From CAVYBY01 sp963766935 (GTDB lineage Bacteria; Actinomycetota; UBA4738; HRBIN12), in NCBI GenBank assembly GCA_963766935.1, contig CAVYBY010000003.1, forward strand, positions 310,001 through 374,000: a stretch of 64,000 nt of DNA. The letters run 5' to 3'. A program made the translations under genes and the position numbers. The notes beneath the pieces are model-generated. The model saw nothing but the letters and a program-made list of their open reading frames with translations, did no database searches and was not told the DNA's origin. Positions 15,194 through 23,771 of this stretch are shown here, piece by piece; position 1 is the stretch's first letter, and every line of letters begins with the position of its first letter.

Positions 15194-16470
15194 AGGCTGG
15201 ACCTTGGGGTGATGGCGTCGTGAGTGAGCTGCGGTCGGCGCTGGAGGGCTTTCGATCCGACGTGCTCTCGGAGCTGCCCGATGCCCGGGTCGAAGAGGAC
15301 TTCATCGAGCTCTGGCAAGCGAAGGAATCGCTTGAGGCCGAGTGTCTTCGAAGGCTCCCCGATCTGGAGCAGCGAGGGATCTTCGAGCGAGACGGGTGCC
15401 TGTCGGCCGTTTCCTGGCTCGCCTCGAGGTTCAAGCTCGCCTGGGGTGCGGCGCGGGGGTTCGTCCAGATGGCCCGTGGGTTGGAGAAGATGCCCGCGAC
15501 CCGTGCGGCGATGGAGGCCGGCGAGCTGTCCGTTTCTGCGGCCAAGGTGCTGGTGTCCTCGAGGGAGACGGATCCGAGGCATTCGGGGATGCCGAAGCGG
15601 CGCTCGTCGAGGCCGCCAGGATCCATTCGCTGGCTGACCTCTCCAGGGTCGCCGCCTACTGGCGCCAGGCCGTGGAACGCGAACATGGCCTGGACGGCGA
15701 GGAGAGGCTCCGTGAGCAGCGGCGGCTGCATCTGTCCATGACCTTCCTCAACATGGTGAAGATGGATGGCCTCTGCGATCCCGAGTCCGGAGACGTGATC
15801 TTGACCGCGGTGAACGCGGTGCTCGATGACGAGGCGAAGCATCGAAGCCCAGACGATGTCCGAACACCCTCCCAGCGCCGCCTCGACGCGATGGTGGAGG
15901 TGTGCCGGCGGTTCCTGGATCGCTCCGACCGGCCCATGGTCGGAGGCGAACGACCCCACGTGACCGTGACCGTGGACCTGGAGGCGCTGCGAGACGGGCC
16001 CCGGGGGCCTGGAGGACTGGCAGCGGGGGCCGCGCGCGGAGTTCGACCATGGCGGTCCGGTCTCGACAGAGACCGCTCGAAAGATCGCCTGCGATGCCTC
16101 CGTTCGCCGGGTGGTGATGGCTGGGGCCTCCGAACCGCTCGACGTAGGGCGGCAGACGCGGGTGATTCCACCCGCGCTCAGACGGGCGGTGATCCTTCGC
16201 GACCGCCACTGCACCCATCCGGGCTGCGACCGTCCGCCTCCGTGGTGCGACGTGCACCACATCGTGCATTGGGCAGACGGCGGGGAGACCTCGCTCGAGA
16301 ACACGACGCTGCAGTGCCGGCCGCATCACGGGTGGCTGCATCCCGGAGGGTTCACGCTGACCAAGGAGGATGGACGGCTCGTGTTCCGGCGCCCGGACGG
16401 ATCCGTGATCCAGGACCACCGAGCACAGGCGGAGAACCGGGCGCCCCACGGGATCGGACGGTTGGGGTAG
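15187..16470 (+). pseudogene. DUF222/HNH endonuclease (13E12 repeat family), two frame changes
   Basis: The reading frame changes twice. Frame A carries the DUF222 start (ELPDARVEEDFIELWQAKES) and runs to SSRETDP near 15580. It continues one frame over as EAFGDAEAALVEAARIHSLA to DLEALRDG near 15995. It then returns to frame A at LEDWQRGPRAEFDHGGPVS and ends with an intact HNH domain (CTHPGCDRPPPWCDVHHIVHW, HHG). The second shift sits in a run GGGCCCCGGGGG. The two single-base shifts cancel, so this is either a decayed gene or two assembly errors in GC runs. GTG at 15220 is a better start than 15187, which lies inside the LexA box. Such proteins are probably SOS-induced DNases of mobile origin. 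Confidence 0.8.
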
Positions 16471-16562
16471 CCGACGCGAGGGTCCGCCCCCGCCGAGGAG
16501 GCCGATTGCTGGCCGAGCTGGCGGCGAAGAACCCACACGAGCCGGAGGTTCCTGCGAGCCGC

Positions 16563-17354
16563 TCAGGCGCCGCGATAGGTCACCAGCATCGCGCCGCTCT
16601 CGGCCGACAGCGTCAGCTGATCCCCCTCGATCGCGAACCTTCGCGTTGCGGCCAGCGCCGCAAGCACCTGCTGCTCCTGCGTGGAAGCCCCTATCTCCGT
16701 GCACGCCATCTTCGTGGTGTCGAGCGGCCCGAACATGAGGTCGCCACCGTTCACCTCGTAGCTTCCGGAGAACGTGTTGCAGGTGGCGTTGCCGGATGCG
16801 GTGCCATCGTCCGCCAGCGTCAGCGTCGCATCCGTGCCGGCGATCGTCGACGAGACGGCGTCCCCACTCGCGATCGCCTCCAGGCGCCACGTGGTGCCGG
16901 TCAGAGGAAGCGCCTTGGGTGGCACCTCCTTGTCGAACGTGAGGTCAGCCGCCCCTCCCGTGAGCGTGAGCACACCGCCGCTCACCGAGTACCCGGTGAC
17001 CTTCGCCAGTGCGCTCAGGTACGCCGTTTCGAGCGCCATGAGCGGCTCTTCACACGCCATCTCGGTCATGGCGAAGTCCTCGAACGAGAGGGCATCACCG
17101 CCCACCTTGTAGCTACCCGAGTACGTGTTGCACGCGGCCCTTCCTCCGGCGCGGCCCCCCTCGAAGGTGAGGTCGGCGCGGGCGTTGCCGGGCGCACGTC
17201 CGACGAGGGCATCGATGGAGGCCCCGCTCAGGACCCACGTGGCGCCCTCCAGGGTGCTCCCGCCCGTTCCGGGCGACCCGCCGTCCCCGCACGCGACCAG
17301 GACCGTCATGAGGACGAGCAGCCAGACGGATGCGATGGGGCGCGAATTCTCCAC
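16563..17354 (-). CDS. Lipoprotein with two META domains (HslJ-like)
   Basis: A 263-residue secreted lipoprotein. The signal peptide ends in the lipobox LVACG. Two META domains follow (about residues 35-145 and 150-260), each with a W at the start (GATWVLSG; GTTWRLEA) and the typical core G-G-x-A-x-CNTYSGSY / G-x-ATCNTFSGSY followed by MACEE or MACTE. HslJ-type META proteins are surface or periplasmic and linked to heat or novobiocin resistance in E. coli; the role here is unknown. The GTG at 17354 was chosen because longer starts would run into the divergent methyltransferase gene and put the lipobox too deep. Confidence 0.82.
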   Translation of the reverse strand: MENSRPIASVWLLVLMTVLVACGDGGSPGTGGSTLEGATWVLSGASIDALVGRAPGNARADLTFEGGRAGGRAACNTYSGSYKVGGDALSFEDFAMTEMACEEPLMALETAYLSALAKVTGYSVSGGVLTLTGGAADLTFDKEVPPKALPLTGTTWRLEAIASGDAVSSTIAGTDATLTLADDGTASGNATCNTFSGSYEVNGGDLMFGPLDTTKMACTEIGASTQEQQVLAALAATRRFAIEGDQLTLSAESGAMLVTYRGA

Positions 17355-17401
17355 ACCACAGGGTAGGCGGCAACCAGACGCCCATGGCCCGAACCGGGCC
17401 G

Positions 17402-17408
17402 TATAGAT
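17402..17408 (+). promoter_or_regulatory. -10 element of a leaderless methyltransferase transcript
   Basis: TATAGAT ends seven bases before the ATG of the following gene and no ribosome site lies between them. The transcription start would fall on the start codon. This is among the clearest leaderless arrangements in the window. Confidence 0.5.
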
Positions 17409-17415
17409 TCCGGCC

Positions 17416-18147
17416 ATGGACGAGGACGGGTACTTCGACGAGCGGATCGCCGAGAGCTACGACGAGTCCGACGCAGAGATGTTCGATGTCGCGGTCCTCG
17501 GCCCGGTGATCGACCTCCTCGCCGAGATCGCCGGGGACGGACGCGCGCTCGAGTTCGGGATCGGGACGGGCCGGATCGCGCTGCCGCTCTCGCAGCGCGG
17601 TGTGCCGGTGCACGGGATCGACATGTCGAAGGCGATGGTTGCGAAGCTTCGCGCGAAATCGGGTGGCGACGATATCGGCGTGACGATCGGCGATTTCGCG
17701 ACGACGACGGTGGAGGGATCGTTCTCGCTCTGCTACCTGGTCTACAACACGATCATGAACCTGACGACGCAGGCGGCGCAGGTCGCGTGCTTCCGCAACG
17801 CGGCGGCGCATCTCGAGTCTGGAGGGTGCTTCGTCATCGAGGTCATGATCCCCGAGCTCCGCCGACTCCCGCCCGGTGAGACCTTCCGGGCCTTCCACGG
17901 TAGCGAGAGCTCCTGGGGGATCGACGAGTACGACGTCGCGACGCAAGGGCTCACCTCACATCACCTCGACATGGTCGACGACCGAGTCGAACGGTTCTCG
18001 GTTCCCTTCCGGTACGTGTGGCCGTCGGAGCTCGACCTCATGGCGGAGCTCGCCGGGATGACGCTGCGCGAGCGCTTCGGCGGGTGGAGGCGTGAGCCGT
18101 TCACCAGCGAAAGCCGCACGCACGTGTCGGTGTGGGAGAAGGCCTGA
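17416..18147 (+). CDS. Class I SAM-dependent methyltransferase
   Basis: A 243-residue Rossmann methyltransferase. Motif I is ALEFGIGTGRIALPL (about residues 49-63) and the acidic end of the next strand is HGIDMSKAM, which together bind S-adenosylmethionine. Motif IV-V (SFSLCYLVYNTIMNL) is of the small-molecule type. The C-terminal WPSELDLMAELAGM helps substrate binding in related enzymes. It is followed 61 bases later by a second methyltransferase in the same direction. The substrate is unknown. Confidence 0.83.
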   Translation: MDEDGYFDERIAESYDESDAEMFDVAVLGPVIDLLAEIAGDGRALEFGIGTGRIALPLSQRGVPVHGIDMSKAMVAKLRAKSGGDDIGVTIGDFATTTVEGSFSLCYLVYNTIMNLTTQAAQVACFRNAAAHLESGGCFVIEVMIPELRRLPPGETFRAFHGSESSWGIDEYDVATQGLTSHHLDMVDDRVERFSVPFRYVWPSELDLMAELAGMTLRERFGGWRREPFTSESRTHVSVWEKA

Positions 18148-18208
18148 GCGGTCGGGCTCGTTTGGCTCCATGTGCGGGCGACGCGCCCGGATAGGATCGT
18201 CGACGAGG

Positions 18209-18913
18209 ATGGCTTCAGTCGAGGAGCTCGAGGACCGCTATTGCTCCGACGCCGTCGACGATCATGAGGTCTTCGACGACGCGGTGCGCAGGTACCTCGC
18301 GCCCAAAGCCCAGGTCCTCGATGCCGGTGCCGGTCGGGGGAGCCGATATCCCTACGATTACCGGCAGTTCGTAGAACGCCTCACCGGTGTGGACCTCGAC
18401 CCGGCGGTCAAGAACAATCCCAGCCTCCATGAGTCCGTCATCGCCGACCTGGCCCAACTTCCGATGGACGACGCGACGTTCGACCTCGTCTTCTCGAAGT
18501 ACGTCTTCGAGCACCTGACTCGGCCGAAGGCGACGATGGCTGAACTGCGCCGCGTGATGAAGCCGGGCGGACACCTCGTGTTCCAGACGCCGAACCGGTT
18601 CCACTACGTCGCGCTCGGCGCGATGGTGACTCCCGATCGATTCCACGTGTGGTTCAACGCTCGTCGCGGACGGGTTGCCGCCGACTCGTATCCCACCCAG
18701 TACCGCATCAACGACCGCCGCACGATCCGAAGGATCGCCTCGATGACGGGGTTCCGGGTCGTCGAGCTGCGCATGATCGAGCCGAAGCCCGACTACCTGA
18801 CGTTCCACCCCCTGGCGTACCTCGCGGGAGTGGGCTACGAGCGAGCGGTGAACCGATGGGAGGGGTTGCAAGACTTGAGGTGCGTGATCGTGGGCGATCT
18901 CGTCGCGGTCTAG
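18209..18913 (+). CDS. Class I SAM-dependent methyltransferase (type 11)
   Basis: A 234-residue methyltransferase. Motif I reads VLDAGAGRGSRYPYDY, followed by GVDLDPAVKNN and the D-x-A-T-F-D-LVFSKYVFEHL block of type 11 enzymes. KPGGHLVFQTPNRFHY supports action on a lipid- or quinone-like or cell-surface substrate, as often seen for this subgroup. The ATG has GACGAGG just before it and an ATAGGAT hexamer further up. Its stop codon touches the stop of the convergent amidase gene with no gap. Confidence 0.82.
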   Translation: MASVEELEDRYCSDAVDDHEVFDDAVRRYLAPKAQVLDAGAGRGSRYPYDYRQFVERLTGVDLDPAVKNNPSLHESVIADLAQLPMDDATFDLVFSKYVFEHLTRPKATMAELRRVMKPGGHLVFQTPNRFHYVALGAMVTPDRFHVWFNARRGRVAADSYPTQYRINDRRTIRRIASMTGFRVVELRMIEPKPDYLTFHPLAYLAGVGYERAVNRWEGLQDLRCVIVGDLVAV

Positions 18914-20326
18914 TCACGCCGTCACCGCCACTCGCGGCTGGATGGGCGTGAGGACCGGTGCCCGGTCCTCGATCGCCTGCGCGGCGTCCAGGACGAGGTC
19001 CTCGCGAAAGCGGGCGCCGATCAGCTGCACGCCCTGGGGCAGGCCCTCGTCGGCACCGACCGGCACCGAGGCGGAGGGCAGCCCGAGGACGTTGACCGGG
19101 ACGACCATCCGCATCGCCGTGGCGATCTCCTCGGGGCGCGTGATGTCGTCACCGACGACCCACGGGCGCTCGCAGCACACCGGCGACAGCACGATCGGGT
19201 ACTCCTCGGAGAACTGCGCCCAGGCGGCCCCGATCCCGTAGATCCCGACCCAGGCCGCGAGCTGCGCGGCCTGGTCGACCGGCGTGAAGATCCCCTTCTC
19301 GACGCAGGCGTCGAGGAATGCGTGGGCACCCTCCCCGGCGACCGGCGCCATGTGCGGCAGGATCACCGCCGCGTCTGCCCACAGCGCCTGCACCCAGGCG
19401 CCGGCAGCCTCGCCGATCTGTGGCGGCTCGGCGTCGACGACGTCGTAGCCGGCGTCGGCCAGCCAGCCCGCCGCCCGGTCGATCCCCGCGGCAACGTGCG
19501 GGTCGACCCCGGCGCCGAGCGGGTCACGCGCGACGGCGACCCGGATCGGCGCGCCGATCGCGGGCCCCTGCAGCGGCACCGGCGCGTAACGAGGATCGCG
19601 GACGTCCGGGGCGTTGACGATCTCGAGCGCGAGCCGAAGGTCCGCGACGTGGCGGGCCATCGGCCCCGCATTCATGAACATCTGGATCGCGAGCGGCTGG
19701 ATCGTCGGCTCCGTGACGGCCGCCTCGGGGACCCGGCCGCGCGACGGCTTGATCGCCACGGTCCCGCAGAACTGCGACGGGACGCGGAGCGAGCCGCCGA
19801 AGTCGTTTCCGAGCCCGAGCGGGGTCATGCCGGTCGCGAGCGCGACGGCCTCGCCGCCGGAGGATCCGCCCGGCGTGCGGGTGGGATCCCACGGGTTGCG
19901 GGTGTGGCCGGCCAGGCCGCTCTCGGTGTGCCACCGGAAGGCGAAGTCCGGCAGGTTGGTCCGGGCGAGCGGGATGGCGCCGGCTTCGCGCATCCTCGCG
20001 ACCGACGGCGCGTCGGTCGAGGCGGTCTGCTCCGCGAACGCGGCGACGCCCCAGGTCGTCGACGAACCGGCGACGTCGATGTTCTCCTTGACCGTGAACG
20101 GCACGCCGGCCAGCGGCCCGAGCGGCTCGCCGGCGGCGACGGCCCGGTCGACCTTTGCGGCGGCGGCGCGGGCCTCGTCGGCCAGCGTCACGGTCACCGC
20201 GTTCAGATCCGGGTTGACCTCATCGATGCGAGCCAGATGCGCGTCGACGACCTCGGCCGACGTCACCTTGCCGGAGGCGATCATCCCGGCCAGTTCACCT
20301 GCGCCCTTGCCGTAGAGCTCGTCCAT
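18914..20326 (-). CDS. Amidase (amidase-signature family)
   Basis: A 470-residue amidase. The Ser-cisSer-Lys triad is complete: the lysine in PFTVKENIDV (about residue 82), the cis-serine in GGSSGGEAVALATG (about 157) and the nucleophile in GNDFGGSLRVPS (about 179). These enzymes hydrolyse amides such as aryl or acyl amides in the cytoplasm; the GatA role is unlikely because no gatB or gatC is nearby. The C-terminal block reads LPSASVPVGADEGLPQGVQLIG. It stands alone between a convergent methyltransferase and a divergent HD-GYP regulator. Confidence 0.87.
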   Translation of the reverse strand: MDELYGKGAGELAGMIASGKVTSAEVVDAHLARIDEVNPDLNAVTVTLADEARAAAAKVDRAVAAGEPLGPLAGVPFTVKENIDVAGSSTTWGVAAFAEQTASTDAPSVARMREAGAIPLARTNLPDFAFRWHTESGLAGHTRNPWDPTRTPGGSSGGEAVALATGMTPLGLGNDFGGSLRVPSQFCGTVAIKPSRGRVPEAAVTEPTIQPLAIQMFMNAGPMARHVADLRLALEIVNAPDVRDPRYAPVPLQGPAIGAPIRVAVARDPLGAGVDPHVAAGIDRAAGWLADAGYDVVDAEPPQIGEAAGAWVQALWADAAVILPHMAPVAGEGAHAFLDACVEKGIFTPVDQAAQLAAWVGIYGIGAAWAQFSEEYPIVLSPVCCERPWVVGDDITRPEEIATAMRMVVPVNVLGLPSASVPVGADEGLPQGVQLIGARFREDLVLDAAQAIEDRAPVLTPIQPRVAVTA

Positions 20327-20398
20327 GGTGCGCTCCTTTCCTCGGCGACAGGTCGATCGTGTACGTTGGCGTGCCCGCTCACATCGGGAGGTATCCCC

Positions 20399-21958
20399 AT
20401 TTCTGGTGCATCGCTCCGCCTCGGTGAGCTCGTCGCGACGTTCGCCCTGGGCCAGGACAACGCGTTCGGCCAGCCGCTCGAGTCGCAGCTCCGGTCATGC
20501 CTCCTGGGAATGGCGTTGTGCGAGGAGGCGGGCTTCGACGACACCGTCCGCGAGACCGTCTACTGGGTCTCGCTGCTGCGCTATGTGGGGTGCACCGGCC
20601 ACGCGCACGAGATCTCCACGGTCTTCGGCGACGACATCGCCATCCTCGCCAGAACGCTCGTGTTCGATGCGGGGGATCCGGCCGACGTCATGCGCGCCAT
20701 GGTGGAGATGGCGACCGCGGGCCACCCGCCGGAGGAGCACGACCAGATCGTGCAGTCGCTCCACGAAGGCGCCCACGACTGGGCGGTGCACAACTTCGCG
20801 ACCGGCTGTGAGGTGGGCGACATGCTGATCCAACGGCTCGGATTCGGACCGGAGGTTCGCGAGGCGTTCGGCTTCACCTACGAGCGGTGGAACGGAAAGG
20901 GCTACCCCACCGGCGCGAGCGGCGATCGGATTCCACCGGCGATGCGTGTCGTGCACCTGAGCCACGACATGGAGGCGATCGGCCGCCGTTTCTCGCCTGC
21001 CAAGGCGATCGAGGCCGCCCGCGAGCGTCGCGACCGCACCTACGACCCGGAGCTGGCCGATCTGTTCGTGGCGCACGGGGGCGTCTGGTTCGAACAGCTC
21101 GCGAAGCTGGAGCCCTGGGACGCGGTGCTCGACCTCGAGCCGGAGCCCCACCGGACTCTGGAGGGGGACGAGCTCGACGAGGCCATCACGGTCGCGGCCG
21201 ACTTCATCGATCTGAAGTCGCCGTACATGGGCGGGCACAGCCGGCGCTGCGCGACGATCGCCGCCGACGCCGCGGAACGGCTCGGGTGCACCGACGCCGA
21301 GATCACGACGCTGCGAAGGGCCGCGCTGCTCCACGAGTTCGGCACGACCGCCATCCCGAACTCGATCCTGGACAAGCGCGGTCCGCTCACGCGCGCGGAG
21401 TTCGACCGCGTCGAACACCACCCGATGTTCACCGAGCAGATGCTCGGCCGATCGCCGGCGCTCGCCGCGCTGAGCCCGGTTGCGGGTGCGCACCACGAGA
21501 AGGCCGATGGGTCCGGCTACCACAAGGGTCTGCACGCCGATGCATCCGATCGCGCGGCGCACATCCTGACCGCCGCCGACATGTACGTCGGGCTCACGAC
21601 CGAGCGCGCGGATCGTCCCGCGTTCTCGGCCGACGCCGCCGCGGCCGAACTTCGCGAGCTCGCGTCACGAGGAGTGCTCGAGCGCAAGACGACCGACGCC
21701 GTGCTCATGGCGGCCGGCCATCCCGAGGCGCGCGGTCGAACGACCCCGCGACCCAAGCGCCCGGGTGGCCTGACGAACCGGGAGGTCGAGGTGCTGCATC
21801 TCGCGGCGCTGGGGCTCACGACGAAGGAGATCGCCGAGCGGCTCTTCATCTCGCCGAAGACCACCGACCACCACATCCAGAACGTCTACGCCAAGATCGA
21901 GGTCTCGACGCGAGCCGCCGCCGCCCTGTGGGCGATGCAGCACGACCTCGTTCAGTGA
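20399..21958 (+). CDS. Tandem HD-GYP-like domains with C-terminal LuxR helix-turn-helix
   Basis: About 519 residues. The first HD-GYP-like half (residues 1-210) keeps YERWNGKGYPTG but has no clear HD. The second half (about 250-420) has HSRRCATIAADAAERLG, LLHEFGTTAIPNSIL in place of LLHDIGKIGIP, HHEKADGSGY and the AHILTAADMYVGLT block. The metal HD is thus HE and GYP reads GYH. Residues about 455-515 form a LuxR/FixJ DNA-binding domain (LTNREVEVLHLAALGLTTKE). Probably a transcription factor whose cyclic-di-GMP domains sense rather than cleave. No ATG or GTG precedes the conserved N-terminus; ATT at 20399, seven bases after GGGAGG, or TTG at 20366 are the candidates. The stop overlaps the next gene. 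Confidence 0.78.
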   Translation: MSGASLRLGELVATFALGQDNAFGQPLESQLRSCLLGMALCEEAGFDDTVRETVYWVSLLRYVGCTGHAHEISTVFGDDIAILARTLVFDAGDPADVMRAMVEMATAGHPPEEHDQIVQSLHEGAHDWAVHNFATGCEVGDMLIQRLGFGPEVREAFGFTYERWNGKGYPTGASGDRIPPAMRVVHLSHDMEAIGRRFSPAKAIEAARERRDRTYDPELADLFVAHGGVWFEQLAKLEPWDAVLDLEPEPHRTLEGDELDEAITVAADFIDLKSPYMGGHSRRCATIAADAAERLGCTDAEITTLRRAALLHEFGTTAIPNSILDKRGPLTRAEFDRVEHHPMFTEQMLGRSPALAALSPVAGAHHEKADGSGYHKGLHADASDRAAHILTAADMYVGLTTERADRPAFSADAAAAELRELASRGVLERKTTDAVLMAAGHPEARGRTTPRPKRPGGLTNREVEVLHLAALGLTTKEIAERLFISPKTTDHHIQNVYAKIEVSTRAAAALWAMQHDLVQ

Positions 21959-23604
21959 GCCGGGACTTCGACCTCGTGTTGCGCCGGGGAACGATCCACG
22001 ACGGAGACGGGGGCGAACCGTGGGTCGGCGATCTCGCCGTCGCCGGCGATCGGATCGTGGCGCTCGGCGAGACGCTGGACGGACGCGGGGCCGTCGAGAT
22101 CGACGCCGCCGGGCTCGCCGTCGCGCCCGGGTTCGTCAACATGCTGAGCTGGGCCGGCGAGACCCTCATCGAGGACGGGCGCTCGCAGAGCGACATCCGC
22201 CAGGGCGTCACCCTCGAGATCATGGGCGAGGGTCTCTCGATGGGTCCGCTGAACCCGGCGATGCGGGCCGACGTCGAAGCCCACGGACTCGACAAGACCC
22301 AAGGCGGATTCCGCTATCGGGTCGAATGGACGACCCTGTGCGAGTACCTCCGGTGGCTCGAAGCACGCGGCGTCTCCACCAACGTCGGGTCGTTCGTCGG
22401 CGCCGGTACGTTGCGCATCCACGAGGTCGGCTACGACGACCGTCCCGCGGACCCGGACGCGCTCGCCGCGATGTCCCGGCTGCTGCGGCGCGAGATGGAG
22501 CAGGGCGCGCTGGGCGTGGCGTCGTCCCTCATCTACCCGCCGGAGACGTTCTCCAGCACGCAAGAGCTGACGGCCCTGGCATCGGTGGCCGCCGAGCACG
22601 GCGGCATGTACGCCTCGCACATCCGGAGCGAGGGCGCCGCCCTCCTCGAGTCCATCCGCGAGCTGGTGGACATTGCCCGCGGGTCCGGGGTGCGAGCCGA
22701 GGTCTACCACCTGAAGGCTTCCGGCCGGCCCTTCTGGGACGCGATCGGCGATGCGATCGGGATCATCGAGTCCGCGCGGGCCGGCGGCCTCCCTGTCACC
22801 GCCGACATGTACCCCTACGACTGCTCCGGGACGACGCTGGGCGCGTGCATCCCACCCTGGGCTCACGTCGGCGGACCCGCGGCGCTCGTCGAGCGGCTGC
22901 GACGCGAGGACGATCGCGCCCGGATTCGCGCGGAGATGGGGCAGATGAGCTCCGAATGGGACAACGCCTACGCGGACACCGGACCCGATCGCATCGTGAT
23001 TTCGGGCTCGCTCGCGCCGGAGCTGGCAACGTTTCGGGGACGGACGCTCGCGGAGGTCGCGGCGACCCTGGGGCGGGCGCCCGAGGACACGCTCATGGAC
23101 CTCCTGGCCGGGAACGGCGGAGACGTGTTCGCGGTGTACTTCGACATGGATGAGTCGAATCTGCGTCGCCAGCTCACCCTGCCGTGGGTCAGCTTCTGCT
23201 CGGACGCGGAGTCCCTGGCGGCCGAGGGACGGTTCTTGGAAACGGGCGTGCACCCGCGGGCGTACGGAGCGTTCGCGCGACTCCTGGGCACGTACGTGCG
23301 AGAGGAGGGTCTGATCCCGCTGCCGGAAGCCATCCGGCGGCTGACGAGCCTTCCGGCGGACAACCTCGGGATCGCCGACCGGGGGCGTCTTCGCGCGGGG
23401 CACCACGCCGACGTCGTCGCCTTCGACCCCGCGGCGATCCGGGACCACGCCACGGTCGAGGATCCCCACCGCTACGCGACCGGGATGGCGCACGTTCTCG
23501 TCAACGGGACGCCCGTCCTGGCCGGCGGCGAGCACACGGGCGCCACCCCGGGAAGGTTCGTGCGCGGGCCGGGGGCGGGGCGCCGGCGGCGGGCACGCCG
23601 ATAG
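21955..23604 (+). CDS. N-acyl-D-amino-acid deacylase-like amidohydrolase with altered metal site
   Basis: A 549-residue protein of the D-aminoacylase branch of the amidohydrolases. Family blocks GALGVASSLIYPP, YASHIRSEG, VYHLKASG and the C-terminal GIADRGRLRAGHHADVVAFDP are present. The usual HxH after GF-I-D reads GFVNMLSWAGE, and the normal Cys-containing GNCG block reads IMGEGLSM, so two of the classical zinc ligands are missing while the later histidines and SDAES aspartate remain. Activity on D-acyl amino acids is therefore doubtful. Start is GTG overlapping the stop of the HD-GYP/LuxR gene (GTGA), so both are co-translated. The C-terminus ends in a basic Arg-rich tail. Confidence 0.8.
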   Translation: MSRDFDLVLRRGTIHDGDGGEPWVGDLAVAGDRIVALGETLDGRGAVEIDAAGLAVAPGFVNMLSWAGETLIEDGRSQSDIRQGVTLEIMGEGLSMGPLNPAMRADVEAHGLDKTQGGFRYRVEWTTLCEYLRWLEARGVSTNVGSFVGAGTLRIHEVGYDDRPADPDALAAMSRLLRREMEQGALGVASSLIYPPETFSSTQELTALASVAAEHGGMYASHIRSEGAALLESIRELVDIARGSGVRAEVYHLKASGRPFWDAIGDAIGIIESARAGGLPVTADMYPYDCSGTTLGACIPPWAHVGGPAALVERLRREDDRARIRAEMGQMSSEWDNAYADTGPDRIVISGSLAPELATFRGRTLAEVAATLGRAPEDTLMDLLAGNGGDVFAVYFDMDESNLRRQLTLPWVSFCSDAESLAAEGRFLETGVHPRAYGAFARLLGTYVREEGLIPLPEAIRRLTSLPADNLGIADRGRLRAGHHADVVAFDPAAIRDHATVEDPHRYATGMAHVLVNGTPVLAGGEHTGATPGRFVRGPGAGRRRRARR

Positions 23605-23649
23605 GCCGATCGCCGGGGAGCCGAGCCGCTTCCCGAGGGGTGAACGATG

Positions 23650-23655
23650 TACGCT
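23650..23655 (+). promoter_or_regulatory. -10-like element before the DUF4386 gene
   Basis: TACGCT in the 167-base gap could start a transcript with a leader of about 110 bases. The downstream ATG has GAAGGAG before it. No other structure was recognised in the gap. Confidence 0.25.
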
Positions 23656-23771
23656 GTCGAGGCAACAACGGCAGGTCATCTGGTGCTCTTCGAACGTTCG
23701 CTTCCGTCGCAGCGGTTGTCGTTCCGACGACCGGTCCCGGGGACACGAGATTCACCGACGGAAGGAGCACC

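Noticed and set aside
15187..16470. HNH gene as part of a restriction or defence system
   Set aside because: It belongs to the DUF222/13E12 family, has no methylase or partner gene beside it, and is frame-disrupted.
19322..20398. Plus-strand extension that would fuse about 360 residues to the HD-GYP/LuxR protein
   Set aside because: It is antisense to the amidase gene and lacks any family similarity; the conserved protein begins near 20399.
23691..23705. CGAACGTTCG near 23.7 kb as a second LexA box
   Set aside because: The half sites touch with no four-base spacer, so it does not fit the SOS consensus.
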